Assembly (NCBI RefSeq): GCF_042466415.1 | Contig: NZ_JAXHCH010000002.1 | Location: 1,798,001-1,862,000, forward strand | Length of the DNA: 64,000 bases | Direction of reading: 5' to 3' | Origin: Albirhodobacter sp042466415 | Lineage (GTDB): Bacteria; Pseudomonadota; Alphaproteobacteria; Rhodobacterales; Rhodobacteraceae | Part shown: piece by piece, positions 43,030 to 51,560 of the stretch | How positions within the stretch are numbered: position 1 is the stretch's first letter | Layout: each line of letters begins with the position of its first letter | Notes under the pieces: model-generated | What the model was told of the DNA's origin: nothing | Database searches by the model: none | The model's input: the letters and a program-made list of their open reading frames with translations, nothing else | Position numbers and translations under genes: made by a program

Positions 43030-43791
43030 TCACGCGAACTGCTCCCGCATCAGACGTTCTTCCAGACCATGGCCGGGATCAAAGAGAATCCGATGTTCTA
43101 CCGTGGGCTCTGACTGGATCTCCACCCACGCGACGGGCTTGACAGAGCGCGAATCGGCGTCTGCCATGACGGGGCGCTTCACGGCTTCCAAGACATCGAA
43201 CCGCACAACCGCCGAACGCGGTAGAATAGCGCCCTGCCACCGCCGTGGACGGAAGGACGCGATGCCGGTCAACGCCAACACATCCGATCCAATCGGCAGA
43301 ATCGGGCCGTGTGCCGAATAGTTGTAAGCCGTCGATCCGGCCGGCGTCGCAACGATCGCACCATCACAGATCAACTCCTCCATCCGGACCTTCCCATTCA
43401 CCGAGATCTTCAGCTTCGCCGCTTGCGGACCCGCCCGCAGCAACGACACCTCGTTAATGGCAAGCGCCTCGTGAATCTTTCCGTCGATCGTCTCCGCGCG
43501 CATAGAAAGCGGGTTGATCACGGCCTCCTCTGCGGCATGGAGGCGCTCGACAAGATCGACATCACTGTAATCATTCATCAAAAAACCGACGGTGCCGCAA
43601 TTCATCCCGTAGACCGGAAGCCCCGCCCCTGAATGAAGCGTCTGCAGCATAAATCCATCGCCGCCCAACGCGACGATCATATCGGCGGCGGAATGCGCAA
43701 CCTGCCCGTAGCGACGCGTCAAAGAGGCCAAGGCCGCCTGTGCGACATCGGCATTCGAGGCGGCGAAATGGATATGGGGTTCGTGGCCCAA
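43030..43791 (-). CDS. nadK: NAD kinase
   Basis: A 253-residue ATP-dependent NAD kinase making NADP. The GGDG motif is in MIVALGGDGFMLQTLH and the NE/D segment in LAINEVSLLR; SGSTAYN-like ATPAGSTAYNYSAHGP is conserved. No ATG fits the family start: the best candidate is a TTG at 43791 preceded by CAGGAG six bases before. The open frame continues upstream to 43917 without similarity. It is convergent with the response regulator (12-base gap) and divergent from glyA. Confidence 0.9.
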   Translation of the reverse strand: MGHEPHIHFAASNADVAQAALASLTRRYGQVAHSAADMIVALGGDGFMLQTLHSGAGLPVYGMNCGTVGFLMNDYSDVDLVERLHAAEEAVINPLSMRAETIDGKIHEALAINEVSLLRAGPQAAKLKISVNGKVRMEELICDGAIVATPAGSTAYNYSAHGPILPIGSDVLALTGIASFRPRRWQGAILPRSAVVRFDVLEAVKRPVMADADSRSVKPVAWVEIQSEPTVEHRILFDPGHGLEERLMREQFA

Positions 43792-43980
43792 GGCATTCTC
43801 CTGCGAATTAACCCCCAAGGAGTGACAAGCGCCGATCGGAAACACAAGGCCAAGATCGGCTACATCGGCGTGCAAGCTGCCTATGATTTGCCGCGGCAAA
43901 TCGTGACATTGTCGCATTGCGCGCTTTTAGCCTTCGAAATTCTGCGATATTGAACCCGCGAACGTCCATAGGAGATGCCC

Positions 43981-45273
43981 ATGACCGCCCAACGCGACGA
44001 AGGCTTTTTCACCGAAGCACTTTCCACCCGTGACCCAGAACTATTCGGCTCGATCACCAATGAGCTTGGCCGTCAGCGCGACGAAATCGAGCTGATCGCG
44101 TCGGAAAACATTGTTTCCGCGGCTGTCATGGAAGCCCAAGGCTCCGTGATGACCAACAAATATGCGGAAGGCTATCCGGGAAAACGTTACTACGGCGGCT
44201 GCCAATATGTTGACGTTGCCGAACAGTTGGCAATCGACCGCGCGAAACAGCTTTTTGGCTGTGAGTTCGCCAACGTTCAACCTAACTCCGGATCGCAAGC
44301 CAACCAAGGCGTGTTCCAAGCGCTCATCAAGCCGGGCGATACCATCCTCGGGATGGATCTGGCATCGGGTGGTCACTTGACCCATGGCGCCGCGCCCAAC
44401 CAGTCGGGCAAATGGTTCAACGCTGTGCAATACGGCGTGCGCCAGCAGGATAACCTGATCGACTACGATCAGGTCGAAGCCTTGGCAATCGAACATCAGC
44501 CGAAAATGATCATCGCTGGCGGCTCAGCGATTCCGCGGCAGATCGATTTCGCCAAATTCCGCGCGATTGCTGATAAGGTTGGCGCCTACCTGATGGTCGA
44601 TATGGCGCATTTCGCTGGTCTCGTTGCAGGCGGCGCGCATCCCTCGCCGTTCCCATACGCAGATGTTGCCACGACAACGACGCACAAAACCCTGCGCGGT
44701 CCGCGCGGCGGCATGATCCTGACGAATGACGAGACCATCGCGAAAAAAGTGAACTCCGCGATCTTCCCCGGTATCCAAGGCGGGCCGTTGATGCATGTCA
44801 TCGCCGCCAAAGCGGTGGCATTTGGCGAAGCGCTACGTCCGGAATTCAAGGTTTATGCCAAGCAAGTCATCGCCAACGCGCAAGCACTGGCCGACGAGCT
44901 CATGAAGGGTGGCCTCGATATCGTCACCGGCGGCACGGATACGCATGTTATGCTCGTCGATCTGCGCCCCAAAGGCGTGAAAGGCAATGTGACCGACAAA
45001 GCCTTGGGCCGCGCGCATATCACCTGCAACAAGAACGGCATCCCCTTCGATCCGGAAAAGCCGACAGTGACCTCTGGCATCCGCCTTGGCACACCCGCGG
45101 GCACGACGCGCGGCTTTAAAGAAGAAGAGTTCCGCATGATTGCGCGGATGATCGTTAAGGTCATCGACGGGATCGCCGCGAACGGGGAAGACAACAACGA
45201 CGCGGTCGAAGCTGAAGTCCGCGCCGAAGTTTCCGCGCTTTGCGCTCAGTTCCCGCTCTATCCGAACCTCTAA
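43981..45273 (+). CDS. glyA: Serine hydroxymethyltransferase
   Basis: A 430-residue PLP enzyme interconverting serine and glycine with tetrahydrofolate. The PLP lysine is Lys236 in TTTTHKTLRGPRGG. QPNSGSQANQGVF and YAEGYPGKRYYGGC are family hallmarks. Two ATGs lie six bases apart; the second (43981) has AGGAG at a proper distance, whereas the first abuts it. An elaborate hairpin lies 45 bases past the stop. Confidence 0.97.
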   Translation: MTAQRDEGFFTEALSTRDPELFGSITNELGRQRDEIELIASENIVSAAVMEAQGSVMTNKYAEGYPGKRYYGGCQYVDVAEQLAIDRAKQLFGCEFANVQPNSGSQANQGVFQALIKPGDTILGMDLASGGHLTHGAAPNQSGKWFNAVQYGVRQQDNLIDYDQVEALAIEHQPKMIIAGGSAIPRQIDFAKFRAIADKVGAYLMVDMAHFAGLVAGGAHPSPFPYADVATTTTHKTLRGPRGGMILTNDETIAKKVNSAIFPGIQGGPLMHVIAAKAVAFGEALRPEFKVYAKQVIANAQALADELMKGGLDIVTGGTDTHVMLVDLRPKGVKGNVTDKALGRAHITCNKNGIPFDPEKPTVTSGIRLGTPAGTTRGFKEEEFRMIARMIVKVIDGIAANGEDNNDAVEAEVRAEVSALCAQFPLYPNL

Positions 45274-45317
45274 GGGTATCGGCTCGCGGCGCTCCTTCGC
45301 CGCCGTGCACCAGACCA

Positions 45318-45356
45318 GAAACGCGGCCCTTGGCGAAAGCCATGCGGCCGCGTTTC
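45318..45356 (+). terminator. Two-part hairpin after glyA
   Basis: An 11-bp outer stem (GAAACGCGGCC against GGCCGCGTTTC) encloses an inner stem TGGC-GAAA-GCCA. A weak T-run (ATTTCTC) follows. It is likely a terminator or 3' stabiliser. Confidence 0.75.
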
Positions 45357-45475
45357 GCATTTCTCGGCTCCCGAATGGTGCTATGAAAATTGGCAGTCGT
45401 GCACACATGCGTTAGGGTGCCCGCAAATGTCGCAAGGCGCGGCCCTTTTTTCTGCTCTGACCGGAAGTGAGACCA

Positions 45476-46252
45476 ATGCTGAACACTGTAACCCACGGCC
45501 ATGACACCGATCTTCCGCCCTTGCTGATCGTCCCCGGTCTCTTCGGATCGGCGCGCAACTGGGGAGTGATTGCGAAACATATGGCAAAAACACGCCGCGT
45601 CGTCGCCGTGGATATGCGCAACCACGGCGACAGCTTTTGGGACGACGATCATAGCTACGCAGCAATGGCGCAGGATTTGGCGGACGTGGTTGAGGCCGAG
45701 GGGAACGCCCAAAGCCAGATGGATGTCATGGGGCACTCGATGGGGGGGAAAGCTGCGATGGTTCTCGCCTTGACGCGGCCCGAGCTGGTGCGACGGCTGA
45801 TTGTCGCGGATATTGCCCCTGTCGCCTATACCCATACCCACGACGGGCTGATCAATGCGATGCAAGACTTGAAAATCGAGGATCTGACATCGCGCACCGA
45901 GGCCGATCGGCGTTTCTCCGAACGCGTACGCGATCCCGGCACTCGTGCGTTTTTGCTGCAATCTCTCGAGTTGCGCGAAGGGCCTGTCAGGTGGAAACTG
46001 AATCTCGACGCTCTCGATGCAGCAATGGACTCAGTCGTCGGCTGGCCGGAAAGTCTAACCAACGGCCGCTATGATGGCCCTACCCTATTCTTGTACGGCG
46101 GCAACTCGGCCTATGTGAAATCCGACGCACATCCCGTCATCCACACCATGTTCCCGCATGCGATCCTCCAAGAGATCGAAGGGGCTGGGCATTGGTTACA
46201 CGCGGAAAAGCCGCGCGAAGTTGAGGCCGCGGTTGAGACGTTTCTTGCCTGA
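45476..46252 (+). CDS. Alpha/beta hydrolase (YbfF-like esterase)
   Basis: A 258-residue alpha/beta hydrolase. The oxyanion region is LLIVPGLFGSARNW, the nucleophile Ser88 lies in GHSMGG, and the catalytic His is in GAGHWLHAEKP. VDMRNHGDSFWDDDH is characteristic of the YbfF-type esterases that act on short acyl or CoA-like esters. The ATG at 45476 follows GGAAGTGA. It is monocistronic with no metabolic context to set its substrate. Confidence 0.88.
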   Translation: MLNTVTHGHDTDLPPLLIVPGLFGSARNWGVIAKHMAKTRRVVAVDMRNHGDSFWDDDHSYAAMAQDLADVVEAEGNAQSQMDVMGHSMGGKAAMVLALTRPELVRRLIVADIAPVAYTHTHDGLINAMQDLKIEDLTSRTEADRRFSERVRDPGTRAFLLQSLELREGPVRWKLNLDALDAAMDSVVGWPESLTNGRYDGPTLFLYGGNSAYVKSDAHPVIHTMFPHAILQEIEGAGHWLHAEKPREVEAAVETFLA

Positions 46253-46599
46253 AGTAGGTGATCGGAAAATGCCACCCCGACATCGCGGGGTGGCGGCACT
46301 CGTTACGCATCCAAGACCCCGCAGGACATCTGATAAGATCCAAGTAACCAATCCGTAATGCTCGAGTGGAATGCCCGTTTTGAGAGCACGTCCGCTATCT
46401 TGAGAACTCGCGTGAGATGACCGACGCACGCCGCACCGATGTGCGAAAAGCCTCTAAGACGGCAGGCCAAATAGTTGTCAAAGTCGAGCCCCTGCCCCGC
46501 GGTGATTAGGTCGCCGCCAATGATGGGGCAGAATGGGCGAAGGCAGCACCGCAAACATGCACAGCATTCAGGTTAGCGCTTTGATCTGCACGATCCAAA
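46253..46599. other. Region between the hydrolase and a small lipoprotein gene
   Basis: A 347-base gap. It begins with a perfect 9-bp inverted repeat (GCCACCCCG at 46271-46279 and CGGGGTGGC at 46286-46294), a probable terminator without a T-run. On the minus strand a cysteine-containing open frame of 83 codons (46303-46554) starts only with TTG and has no ribosome-binding site or similarity; I do not call it a gene. Confidence 0.55.
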
Positions 46600-46920
46600 T
46601 CATGGCGGGCATTTCAATTTGAAGCGCGCCTCGCCAGAGTCGCCGGGGAGCGAGGGCGATTTTCCAACGCCCGTCAGCGCTCCGCGCACTTGGCATCCCG
46701 ATGCGCGTTCCGCCGCTTGCGGCATTAATGTGATGGCATGGCCTCGATCCCGACGCGCGAGATATCCCATCCGGACGACCTCTGCTGCATCCTCCTTGAC
46801 GAACACAACAAAACGGACGCCTTCAACCGTGATGTCATGCCGCTCAGCCCCGAAAAATTGGGGCGCGGGTGTGGCCGTGCAAGCCGCTAAAAACAGGAGG
46901 AATGGGATGATATGTTTCAT
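46600..46920 (-). CDS. Small putative lipoprotein
   Basis: A 106-residue protein with lipobox FLAAC (Cys14). The mature region has VEGVRFVVFVKEDAAEVVRM and two later cysteines (SGCQVRG, LKCPP) that may pair. Family not recognised. A perfect TTAA-N7-TTAA element lies 26 bases before its ATG. The lepA terminator separates it from lepA upstream, so it has its own promoter. Confidence 0.75.
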   Translation of the reverse strand: MKHIIPFLLFLAACTATPAPQFFGAERHDITVEGVRFVVFVKEDAAEVVRMGYLARRDRGHAITLMPQAAERASGCQVRGALTGVGKSPSLPGDSGEARFKLKCPP

Positions 46921-46945
46921 GCCGCCCAGTATGCGGCACGAATGG

Positions 46946-46960
46946 TTAAGCGAGTCTTAA
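46946..46960. promoter_or_regulatory. CtrA-type box TTAA-N7-TTAA
   Basis: TTAAGCGAGTCTTAA matches the alphaproteobacterial CtrA consensus exactly and contains GAGTC, a GANTC methylation site, in the spacer. It lies 26-40 bases upstream of the lipoprotein gene read leftward. Confidence 0.55.
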
Positions 46961-46984
46961 GGGCCGCCAAGCCTCAAAAACAAA

Positions 46985-47006
46985 CCCCCGCCATTTCTGA
47001 CGGGGG
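46985..47006 (-). terminator. Terminator after lepA
   Basis: CCCCCGCCA pairs with TGACGGGGG (one mismatch) around a TTTC loop; on the minus strand TTTGTTTTTG follows. Confidence 0.88.
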
Positions 47007-47012
47007 AAGGCT

Positions 47013-48812
47013 TTAGCTATCCATTTTAAGCGCCGAGATGAAGGCAGTTTGAGGAATTTCAACTTTCCCGAACTGGCGCATCTTTTTCTTACCAGCCTTC
47101 TGTTTTTCCAGAAGTTTCTTCTTCCGCGTCGCATCGCCGCCGTAGCATTTCGCAGTCACGTCCTTGCGCATCGCAGAGAGCGTTTCACGGGCAATCACGC
47201 GCGCGCCAATCGCGGCCTGAATAGGAATTTTAAACATATGGCGCGGGATCAGCTCTTTGAGTTTCTCTACCATCGCGCGTCCGCGTGTCTCGGCGCGGTC
47301 GCGGTGCACCATGATAGACAGGGCGTCAACCGGCTCGTCATTCACCAGAATCGACATCTTCACCAGATGATCCTCGCGATACTCCGAGATCTGGTAATCG
47401 AAGGACGCATAGCCCTTTGTCACTGATTTCAAACGATCATAGAAATCGAATACGACCTCCGCCAACGGCAAGTCATAGACTACCATCGCACGTGCACCGG
47501 CATAGGTCAGATCAAGCTGGATGCCGCGGCGATCTTGGCAAAGCTTCAAAACATCACCGAGATACTCGTCGGGCACCATGATCGTCGCTTTGATGCGCGG
47601 CTCTTTAATGTGATCAACGAGCGTCAGATCCGGCATATCGGCAGGGTTATGCAGATCGCGAACCTCGCCGTCTTTCATATGCAGCTTGAACACAACCGAT
47701 GGCGCTGTGGTGATCAGGTCAAGATCGTATTCACGCTCAAGCCGATCGCGAATAACCTCAAGATGTAGCAGGCCAAGGAAACCGCACCGGAACCCGAAGC
47801 CAAGTGCGGCGGATGTTTCCATCTCGTAGCTGAACGATGCATCATTCAGCGCGAGCTTTTCAATAGCATCACGAAGCGGTTCGAAATCATTCGCGTCGAC
47901 GGGGAACAATCCGCAGAAAACAACCGGTTGCGCCGGCTTAAACCCTGCGAGCGCCTTGTCGCAGCCTTTGCGCTCATGCGTAATCGTATCGCCCACGCGC
48001 GTGTCGCGCACCTGTTTGATCGACGCGGTAAACACCCCGATCTCACCCGGCCCCAATTCAGCGATATCGACCATGCGCGGCTTCAAGACAGAGAGCTTGT
48101 CGATGCCGTAGAGAGCACCGGTTTGCATCATCTTGATCTTGTCACCCTTTTTGACGACGCCTTCCATGACGCGGATCATGACCACAACGCCCAGATAGCT
48201 GTCATACCACGAATCGACCAGCATCGCCTTGAGCGGCGCATCCCGATCCCCCGTCGGCGCGGGCAAACGCGTCACGATAGCTTCCAGAACATCCGGAATC
48301 CCAAAGCCGGACTTCGCCGAGATCGGAATCGCGTCGGACGCGTCAATCCCGATGACATCCTCAATATTCGCGCGCACGGCGTCAACATCGGCGGCGGGAA
48401 GATCGACCTTGTTCAAGACCGGCACGATCTCATGGCCAGCATCGATCGCTTGATACACATTCGCCAAGGTCTGTGCCTCAACGCCTTGCGACGCATCAAC
48501 CACCAACAAAGAACCCTCAACCGCGCGCATCGAGCGGGAGACCTCATAGGCGAAATCGACGTGACCGGGCGTGTCGATCAGGTTGAGAATATAGGTTTTG
48601 CCATCTTTTGCCGGATATTCGATCCGTACGGTGTTGGCTTTGATCGTGATCCCTCGCTCACGCTCGATATCCATGCTGTCGAGCATCTGCGATTTCATAT
48701 CGCGTTCGGCTACGGTGCCGGTCAATTGAATGAGCCGGTCAGCGAGGGTGGATTTACCGTGGTCAATATGCGCCACGATGGAGAAATTGCGGATGAGATC
48801 GAGCTGGGTCAT
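47013..48812 (-). CDS. lepA: Elongation factor 4 (LepA)
   Basis: A 599-residue translational GTPase that back-translocates or remodels ribosomes. The G1 motif is AHIDHGKST (residues 14-22) and G3 is DTPGHVDF; the C-terminal signature CYGGDATRKKKLLEKQKAGK is intact. MTQLDLIRNFSIVAHIDHGK fixes the start at 48812; the open frame runs 93 codons further upstream without similarity. Followed by a good terminator. Confidence 0.98.
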   Translation of the reverse strand: MTQLDLIRNFSIVAHIDHGKSTLADRLIQLTGTVAERDMKSQMLDSMDIERERGITIKANTVRIEYPAKDGKTYILNLIDTPGHVDFAYEVSRSMRAVEGSLLVVDASQGVEAQTLANVYQAIDAGHEIVPVLNKVDLPAADVDAVRANIEDVIGIDASDAIPISAKSGFGIPDVLEAIVTRLPAPTGDRDAPLKAMLVDSWYDSYLGVVVMIRVMEGVVKKGDKIKMMQTGALYGIDKLSVLKPRMVDIAELGPGEIGVFTASIKQVRDTRVGDTITHERKGCDKALAGFKPAQPVVFCGLFPVDANDFEPLRDAIEKLALNDASFSYEMETSAALGFGFRCGFLGLLHLEVIRDRLEREYDLDLITTAPSVVFKLHMKDGEVRDLHNPADMPDLTLVDHIKEPRIKATIMVPDEYLGDVLKLCQDRRGIQLDLTYAGARAMVVYDLPLAEVVFDFYDRLKSVTKGYASFDYQISEYREDHLVKMSILVNDEPVDALSIMVHRDRAETRGRAMVEKLKELIPRHMFKIPIQAAIGARVIARETLSAMRKDVTAKCYGGDATRKKKLLEKQKAGKKKMRQFGKVEIPQTAFISALKMDS

Positions 48813-49109
48813 GGGGCGCGTATAGCGTGGAAAATAGGGGTCGGGAAGAGGGTTTGATGCGTCCAATGACTTTGTGCGTGGCCGTGAACGTGGGGCGAAG
48901 GCTGCACGGCGCGGTTTAGGGAGCCATGCGGATAAATTGGGCGTGCGAATCGTAGACGGGCGCCTACTGCGCGCCATGTGCTGCGCGCCCTGCGCGAACC
49001 CCGTCTCAGGCGGCCAGTCGTTTGATCGCATGGTCATCCTCGACGCATTGCCGATTGACCTTCCCCCCGCGCACCGCCACATCTGGACCATCTGATTTTG
49101 GAGAGAACC
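48813..49109. other. Divergent gap between lepA and the HMA gene
   Basis: About 300 bases, GC-rich, holding promoters in both directions. A 73-codon plus-strand open frame (48874-49095) just before the HMA gene has no signal or similarity that I recognise and is not called. Confidence 0.5.
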
Positions 49110-49298
49110 ATGATCCTATCTGTGCCAAATATGACCTGCGGGCATTGCAAAAAAGCTGTAGAGGCGGCGATCGAGGAGGTCGGCGCACGGGCTCATGTTG
49201 ATCTGGAGGAGCGCGAAGTTGAGGTCTCCGGCCTGCCGGAAGCGACCGTGCTGGCCGCATTGAAAGCGGCAGGGTATCCGGCCGAGCGCATCGAATAG
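49110..49298 (+). CDS. Heavy-metal-associated (CopZ-like) metallochaperone
   Basis: A 62-residue HMA-domain protein with the metal-binding motif MTCGHC (Cys10 and Cys13), typical of Cu(I) chaperones of the CopZ/Atx1 type. GGAGAG precedes the ATG at 49110. An IS3 element is inserted at its stop codon: the TAG is part of the 4-base target duplication, so the protein is complete, but its original 3' region now lies 1.3 kb away. No copper ATPase is adjacent. Confidence 0.88.
   Translation: MILSVPNMTCGHCKKAVEAAIEEVGARAHVDLEEREVEVSGLPEATVLAALKAAGYPAERIE
49295..49298. repeat. IS target-site duplication, left copy (ATAG)
   Basis: ATAG directly abuts the left inverted repeat and is matched by ATAG at 50572-50575. 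It includes the TAG stop of the HMA gene. Confidence 0.88.
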
Positions 49299-49336
49299 TG
49301 AGCTACTCCCCATTTGTTGGACAGGATCTGGCGTAA
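49299..49336. repeat. IS3 terminal inverted repeat, left
   Basis: Starts TGAGCTACTCCCC and ends GGCGTAA. It shares TGAGCTAC, CCCC, GGACA and CGTAA with the right repeat. Confidence 0.85.
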
Positions 49337-49337
49337 A

Positions 49338-50201
49338 TTAAGCTACTCTTTGCACCTGCTGATCGGGGTTGGTTGTTTTAATTCTCTGCCAATAGACCAC
49401 GGCAGGTGGCCTGCCGCCAAGCGAGGAATGCGGTCGCTTGTGATTGTAGAACTCGATCCATTTTCTGATGCCTGCTTTCGCCTCCGATCCGGTTTCCCAA
49501 GCATGCGGGTAGACGCATTCATACTTCAGGGACCGCCACAGTCGTTCGACGAAGATGTTGTCAAGGAAGCGGCCCTTGCCATCCATTGAAATGCGGACAT
49601 TTGAGCGGCTCAGTCGGTCTGTCCATGCAAACGATGTGAACTGTGAGCCTTGGTCGGTATTCATAATCTCAGGCGGGCCGAACTTGTGGATCGCTTCGTT
49701 CAACGCATCGACGCAAAACTCTGCCTCCAGCGTGTTTGAGATGCGCCAAGCCAGCACCTTGCGTGTGTGCCAGTCCATGATTGCCACAAGATACAAGAAT
49801 CCGCGCCGCATTGGCAGATAGGTAATGTCGGCGCACCAGACTTGGTTGGGCCGATTTACCCGCAACCCACGCAGCAGGTAAGGATAAATCTTGTGCCCCT
49901 TTGCCGCCTTGCTGGTGTTCGGCTTCTGATAGATGGGCATGAGGCCCATCAGCCGCATAATGCGTCTGATCCGTTTCTCGTTTACGACGTGATCCTCATT
50001 TCGCAGGTGCCAAGTCATCTGGCGCACGCCGTAAAACGGGGTTTCCAGGAACTGCTTATCAATCAGCCGCATCAGGTCGAGGTTCATTTCACTTTCGCCT
50101 TTCGGCTCATAATAGAACGAGGATCGAGAGATCGACAGCAACGCGCATTGCTTCCCAACAGACAGCCCAGGCAGATTGGGCTCAACCATCTTGCACCTCA
50201 T
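49338..50201 (-). CDS. IS3-family transposase OrfB (DDE integrase domain)
   Basis: A 287-residue OrfB. After an HTH_21 region (FYGVRQMTWHLRNEDHVVN) comes the rve integrase core: first Asp in NQVWCADITYLPM, second in IMNTDQGSQFTS, Glu in DNIFVERLWRSLKYE, completing DDE. Its ATG overlaps the orfA stop (ATGA); a T6G slippery site further upstream would also allow an OrfAB fusion by -1 frameshift. The C terminus lies at the left end of the element. Confidence 0.95.
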   Translation of the reverse strand: MRCKMVEPNLPGLSVGKQCALLSISRSSFYYEPKGESEMNLDLMRLIDKQFLETPFYGVRQMTWHLRNEDHVVNEKRIRRIMRLMGLMPIYQKPNTSKAAKGHKIYPYLLRGLRVNRPNQVWCADITYLPMRRGFLYLVAIMDWHTRKVLAWRISNTLEAEFCVDALNEAIHKFGPPEIMNTDQGSQFTSFAWTDRLSRSNVRISMDGKGRFLDNIFVERLWRSLKYECVYPHAWETGSEAKAGIRKWIEFYNHKRPHSSLGGRPPAVVYWQRIKTTNPDQQVQRVA

Positions 50202-50491
50202 TTGTCGGTCCAGGGTTTGAGCTTTCTTGCCAAAAAATCGTTGGCGACGGCCAACTCCCCAATCTTGGCGTGCAGGTCTTTGACCTGCTCTTCATCGACT
50301 TCCGGTGCCTTCCGGCCGCCACGCTCAAATACGCTAGACGCACCTTCAAGCAGAGCACGTTTCCATTGATGGATCATCGTGGGATGCACGCCGAACCGAC
50401 TGGCCAGCTCGCTGACCGTCTCTTCGCCCTTCAGCGCTTCCAACGCTACCTTGGCTTTGAATTCTGGATGATGTTGCTTCCGTTTCGACAT
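50198..50491 (-). CDS. IS3-family transposase OrfA (helix-turn-helix)
   Basis: A 97-residue OrfA with HTH_Tnp_1 fold: FKAKVALEALKGEETVSELA, then RFGVHPTMIHQWKRALLEG. It binds the inverted repeats. It ends with the coiled-coil region DEEQVKDLHAKIGELAVAND, near whose end the T6G heptamer (minus strand, 50237-50231) lies in the reading frame expected for programmed -1 frameshifting. Confidence 0.94.
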   Translation of the reverse strand: MSKRKQHHPEFKAKVALEALKGEETVSELASRFGVHPTMIHQWKRALLEGASSVFERGGRKAPEVDEEQVKDLHAKIGELAVANDFLARKLKPWTDK

Positions 50492-50537
50492 CGTCGATCT
50501 CCTTCGTGTTGAAGATCAACAGACAACAAATCGCAGC

Positions 50538-50571
50538 TTACGTCAGTGTCCTAATTTTAGGGGGTAGCTCA
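50538..50571. repeat. IS3 terminal inverted repeat, right
   Basis: Read inward it begins TGAGCTACCCCC and ends GACGTAA, matching the left repeat imperfectly. Confidence 0.85.
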
Positions 50572-50575
50572 ATAG
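50572..50575. repeat. IS target-site duplication, right copy (ATAG)
   Basis: Matches 49295-49298. Removing the IS and one copy restores the HMA gene with the same stop codon. Confidence 0.88.
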
Positions 50576-50732
50576 AAAACGCATCCTTATTGCTTCGTGT
50601 CACCTTCTTCTCGGTCGGCAGGTTTTGGCCGAAGGCCTTATTTCGTTGAATTCTACGCTAGGATTCGATAGGGTTGAGAGAATAAAAAAGGGTCACACAA
50701 AACTTAGTAGACCCACAATCATGAGGCACGAG

Positions 50733-51044
50733 ATGAAGAAATCGACAGTGATCGCCGCATTGGTTTGCGGCATGATGGTGGCGTCTAACGCGGCATTCGC
50801 AGGGGCAATCAGCAAGGCATGCCTAAAGGCTGACCGCCGCAGCGCGAGCAATTCGCTGTGCACCTGTATCCAACAAGTCGCAGACCAGAGCCTGTCGCGC
50901 TCTGATCAACGCCGCGCGGCGAAATTCTTTAAAGACCCGCACCAAGCACAAGAAATCCGTCAGTCGAGCAACCGGTCCGACGAGGCTTTCTGGCTGCGCT
51001 ATAAAGCGTTTGGCGAGCGTGCCGGCGCGCTTTGCACGCAATAA
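50733..51044 (+). CDS. Small secreted protein of unknown function
   Basis: A 103-residue protein with a signal peptide (MKKSTVIAALVCGMMVASNA, cleavage after AFA). The mature part is basic with three conserved-looking cysteines (SKACLKADRR, SLCTCIQQVAD) and a fourth near the end (ALCTQ). Similar proteins are widespread in Rhodobacteraceae, from memory, without assigned function. The ATG at 50733 has GAGG upstream; one at 50721 is possible. The gene faces the phosphatase gene tail to tail. Confidence 0.78.
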   Translation: MKKSTVIAALVCGMMVASNAAFAGAISKACLKADRRSASNSLCTCIQQVADQSLSRSDQRRAAKFFKDPHQAQEIRQSSNRSDEAFWLRYKAFGERAGALCTQ

Positions 51045-51059
51045 ACCAAGCGCTGCGAA

Positions 51060-51530
51060 TTATCGGGTCGTCCGGCCAATCGCAGCAAGGAGCGCCTCCG
51101 CTCCTTGCTCGACAAGTGTCAGGCACCCATCGAAATCGCGCGTATAATAGGGATCGGGCACCTCATAAGGGCCTGCCCCGCCTCGCGCGCAATGATCGTC
51201 GAGAAACAAACGGATGCCTGCCCGCGCTCGGTTGGGACGCAGCGAGCGTGCGTTTGCGAGATTTTCTTGATCCATCGCGAGAATCAAATCGAATCGATTG
51301 AAGTCGGCGGCGGTGATCTGTCGCGCGCGTAGGGATGATAGATCGTACCCCCGTGCCAACGCCGCCCGCTGCATCGCACGATAGGGCGCCTCCCCCTCGT
51401 GCCAATTCGCCGTGCCTGCGCTATCAAGGGTCACATCCACTCCGCGCATCGCTGCAAGCCGCCGCGTCACGGCCTCTGCGGCAGGTGAACGGCAAATATT
51501 GCCAAGGCAAAGCATGAGAATACGTGTCAT
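51060..51530 (-). CDS. Low-molecular-weight protein-tyrosine phosphatase
   Basis: A 156-residue phosphatase with the catalytic loop CLGNICRSP (nucleophile Cys8, second Cys13, Arg14) directly at the amino end and the general acid Asp in VPDPYYTRDFDG. It dephosphorylates tyrosine on proteins; bacterial members often act on exopolysaccharide kinases, but none is nearby. The ATG at 51530 is preferred to a GTG two codons earlier. Divergent from the sirtuin gene. Confidence 0.92.
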   Translation of the reverse strand: MTRILMLCLGNICRSPAAEAVTRRLAAMRGVDVTLDSAGTANWHEGEAPYRAMQRAALARGYDLSSLRARQITAADFNRFDLILAMDQENLANARSLRPNRARAGIRLFLDDHCARGGAGPYEVPDPYYTRDFDGCLTLVEQGAEALLAAIGRTTR

Positions 51531-51560
51531 ACGCACAGTTTATAAAAAGGCGGGCCGAGA

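Larger units (their letters stand above)
49299..50571 (-). mobile_element. IS3-family insertion sequence, complete (1273 bp)
   Basis: The element begins TG and ends CA, has imperfect terminal inverted repeats and a 4-base ATAG duplication, and carries orfA and orfB on the minus strand. All parts look intact, so it is probably recent and potentially active. The subgroup was not determined. Confidence 0.93.

Noticed and set aside
46303..46554. Cysteine-containing 83-codon minus-strand frame
   Set aside because: Only a TTG start, stop codon seven codons upstream, no ribosome-binding site and no similarity that I recognise.
48874..49095. A 73-codon frame just before the HMA gene
   Set aside because: No ribosome-binding site or recognisable family, and it is rich in residues typical of random GC-rich DNA.
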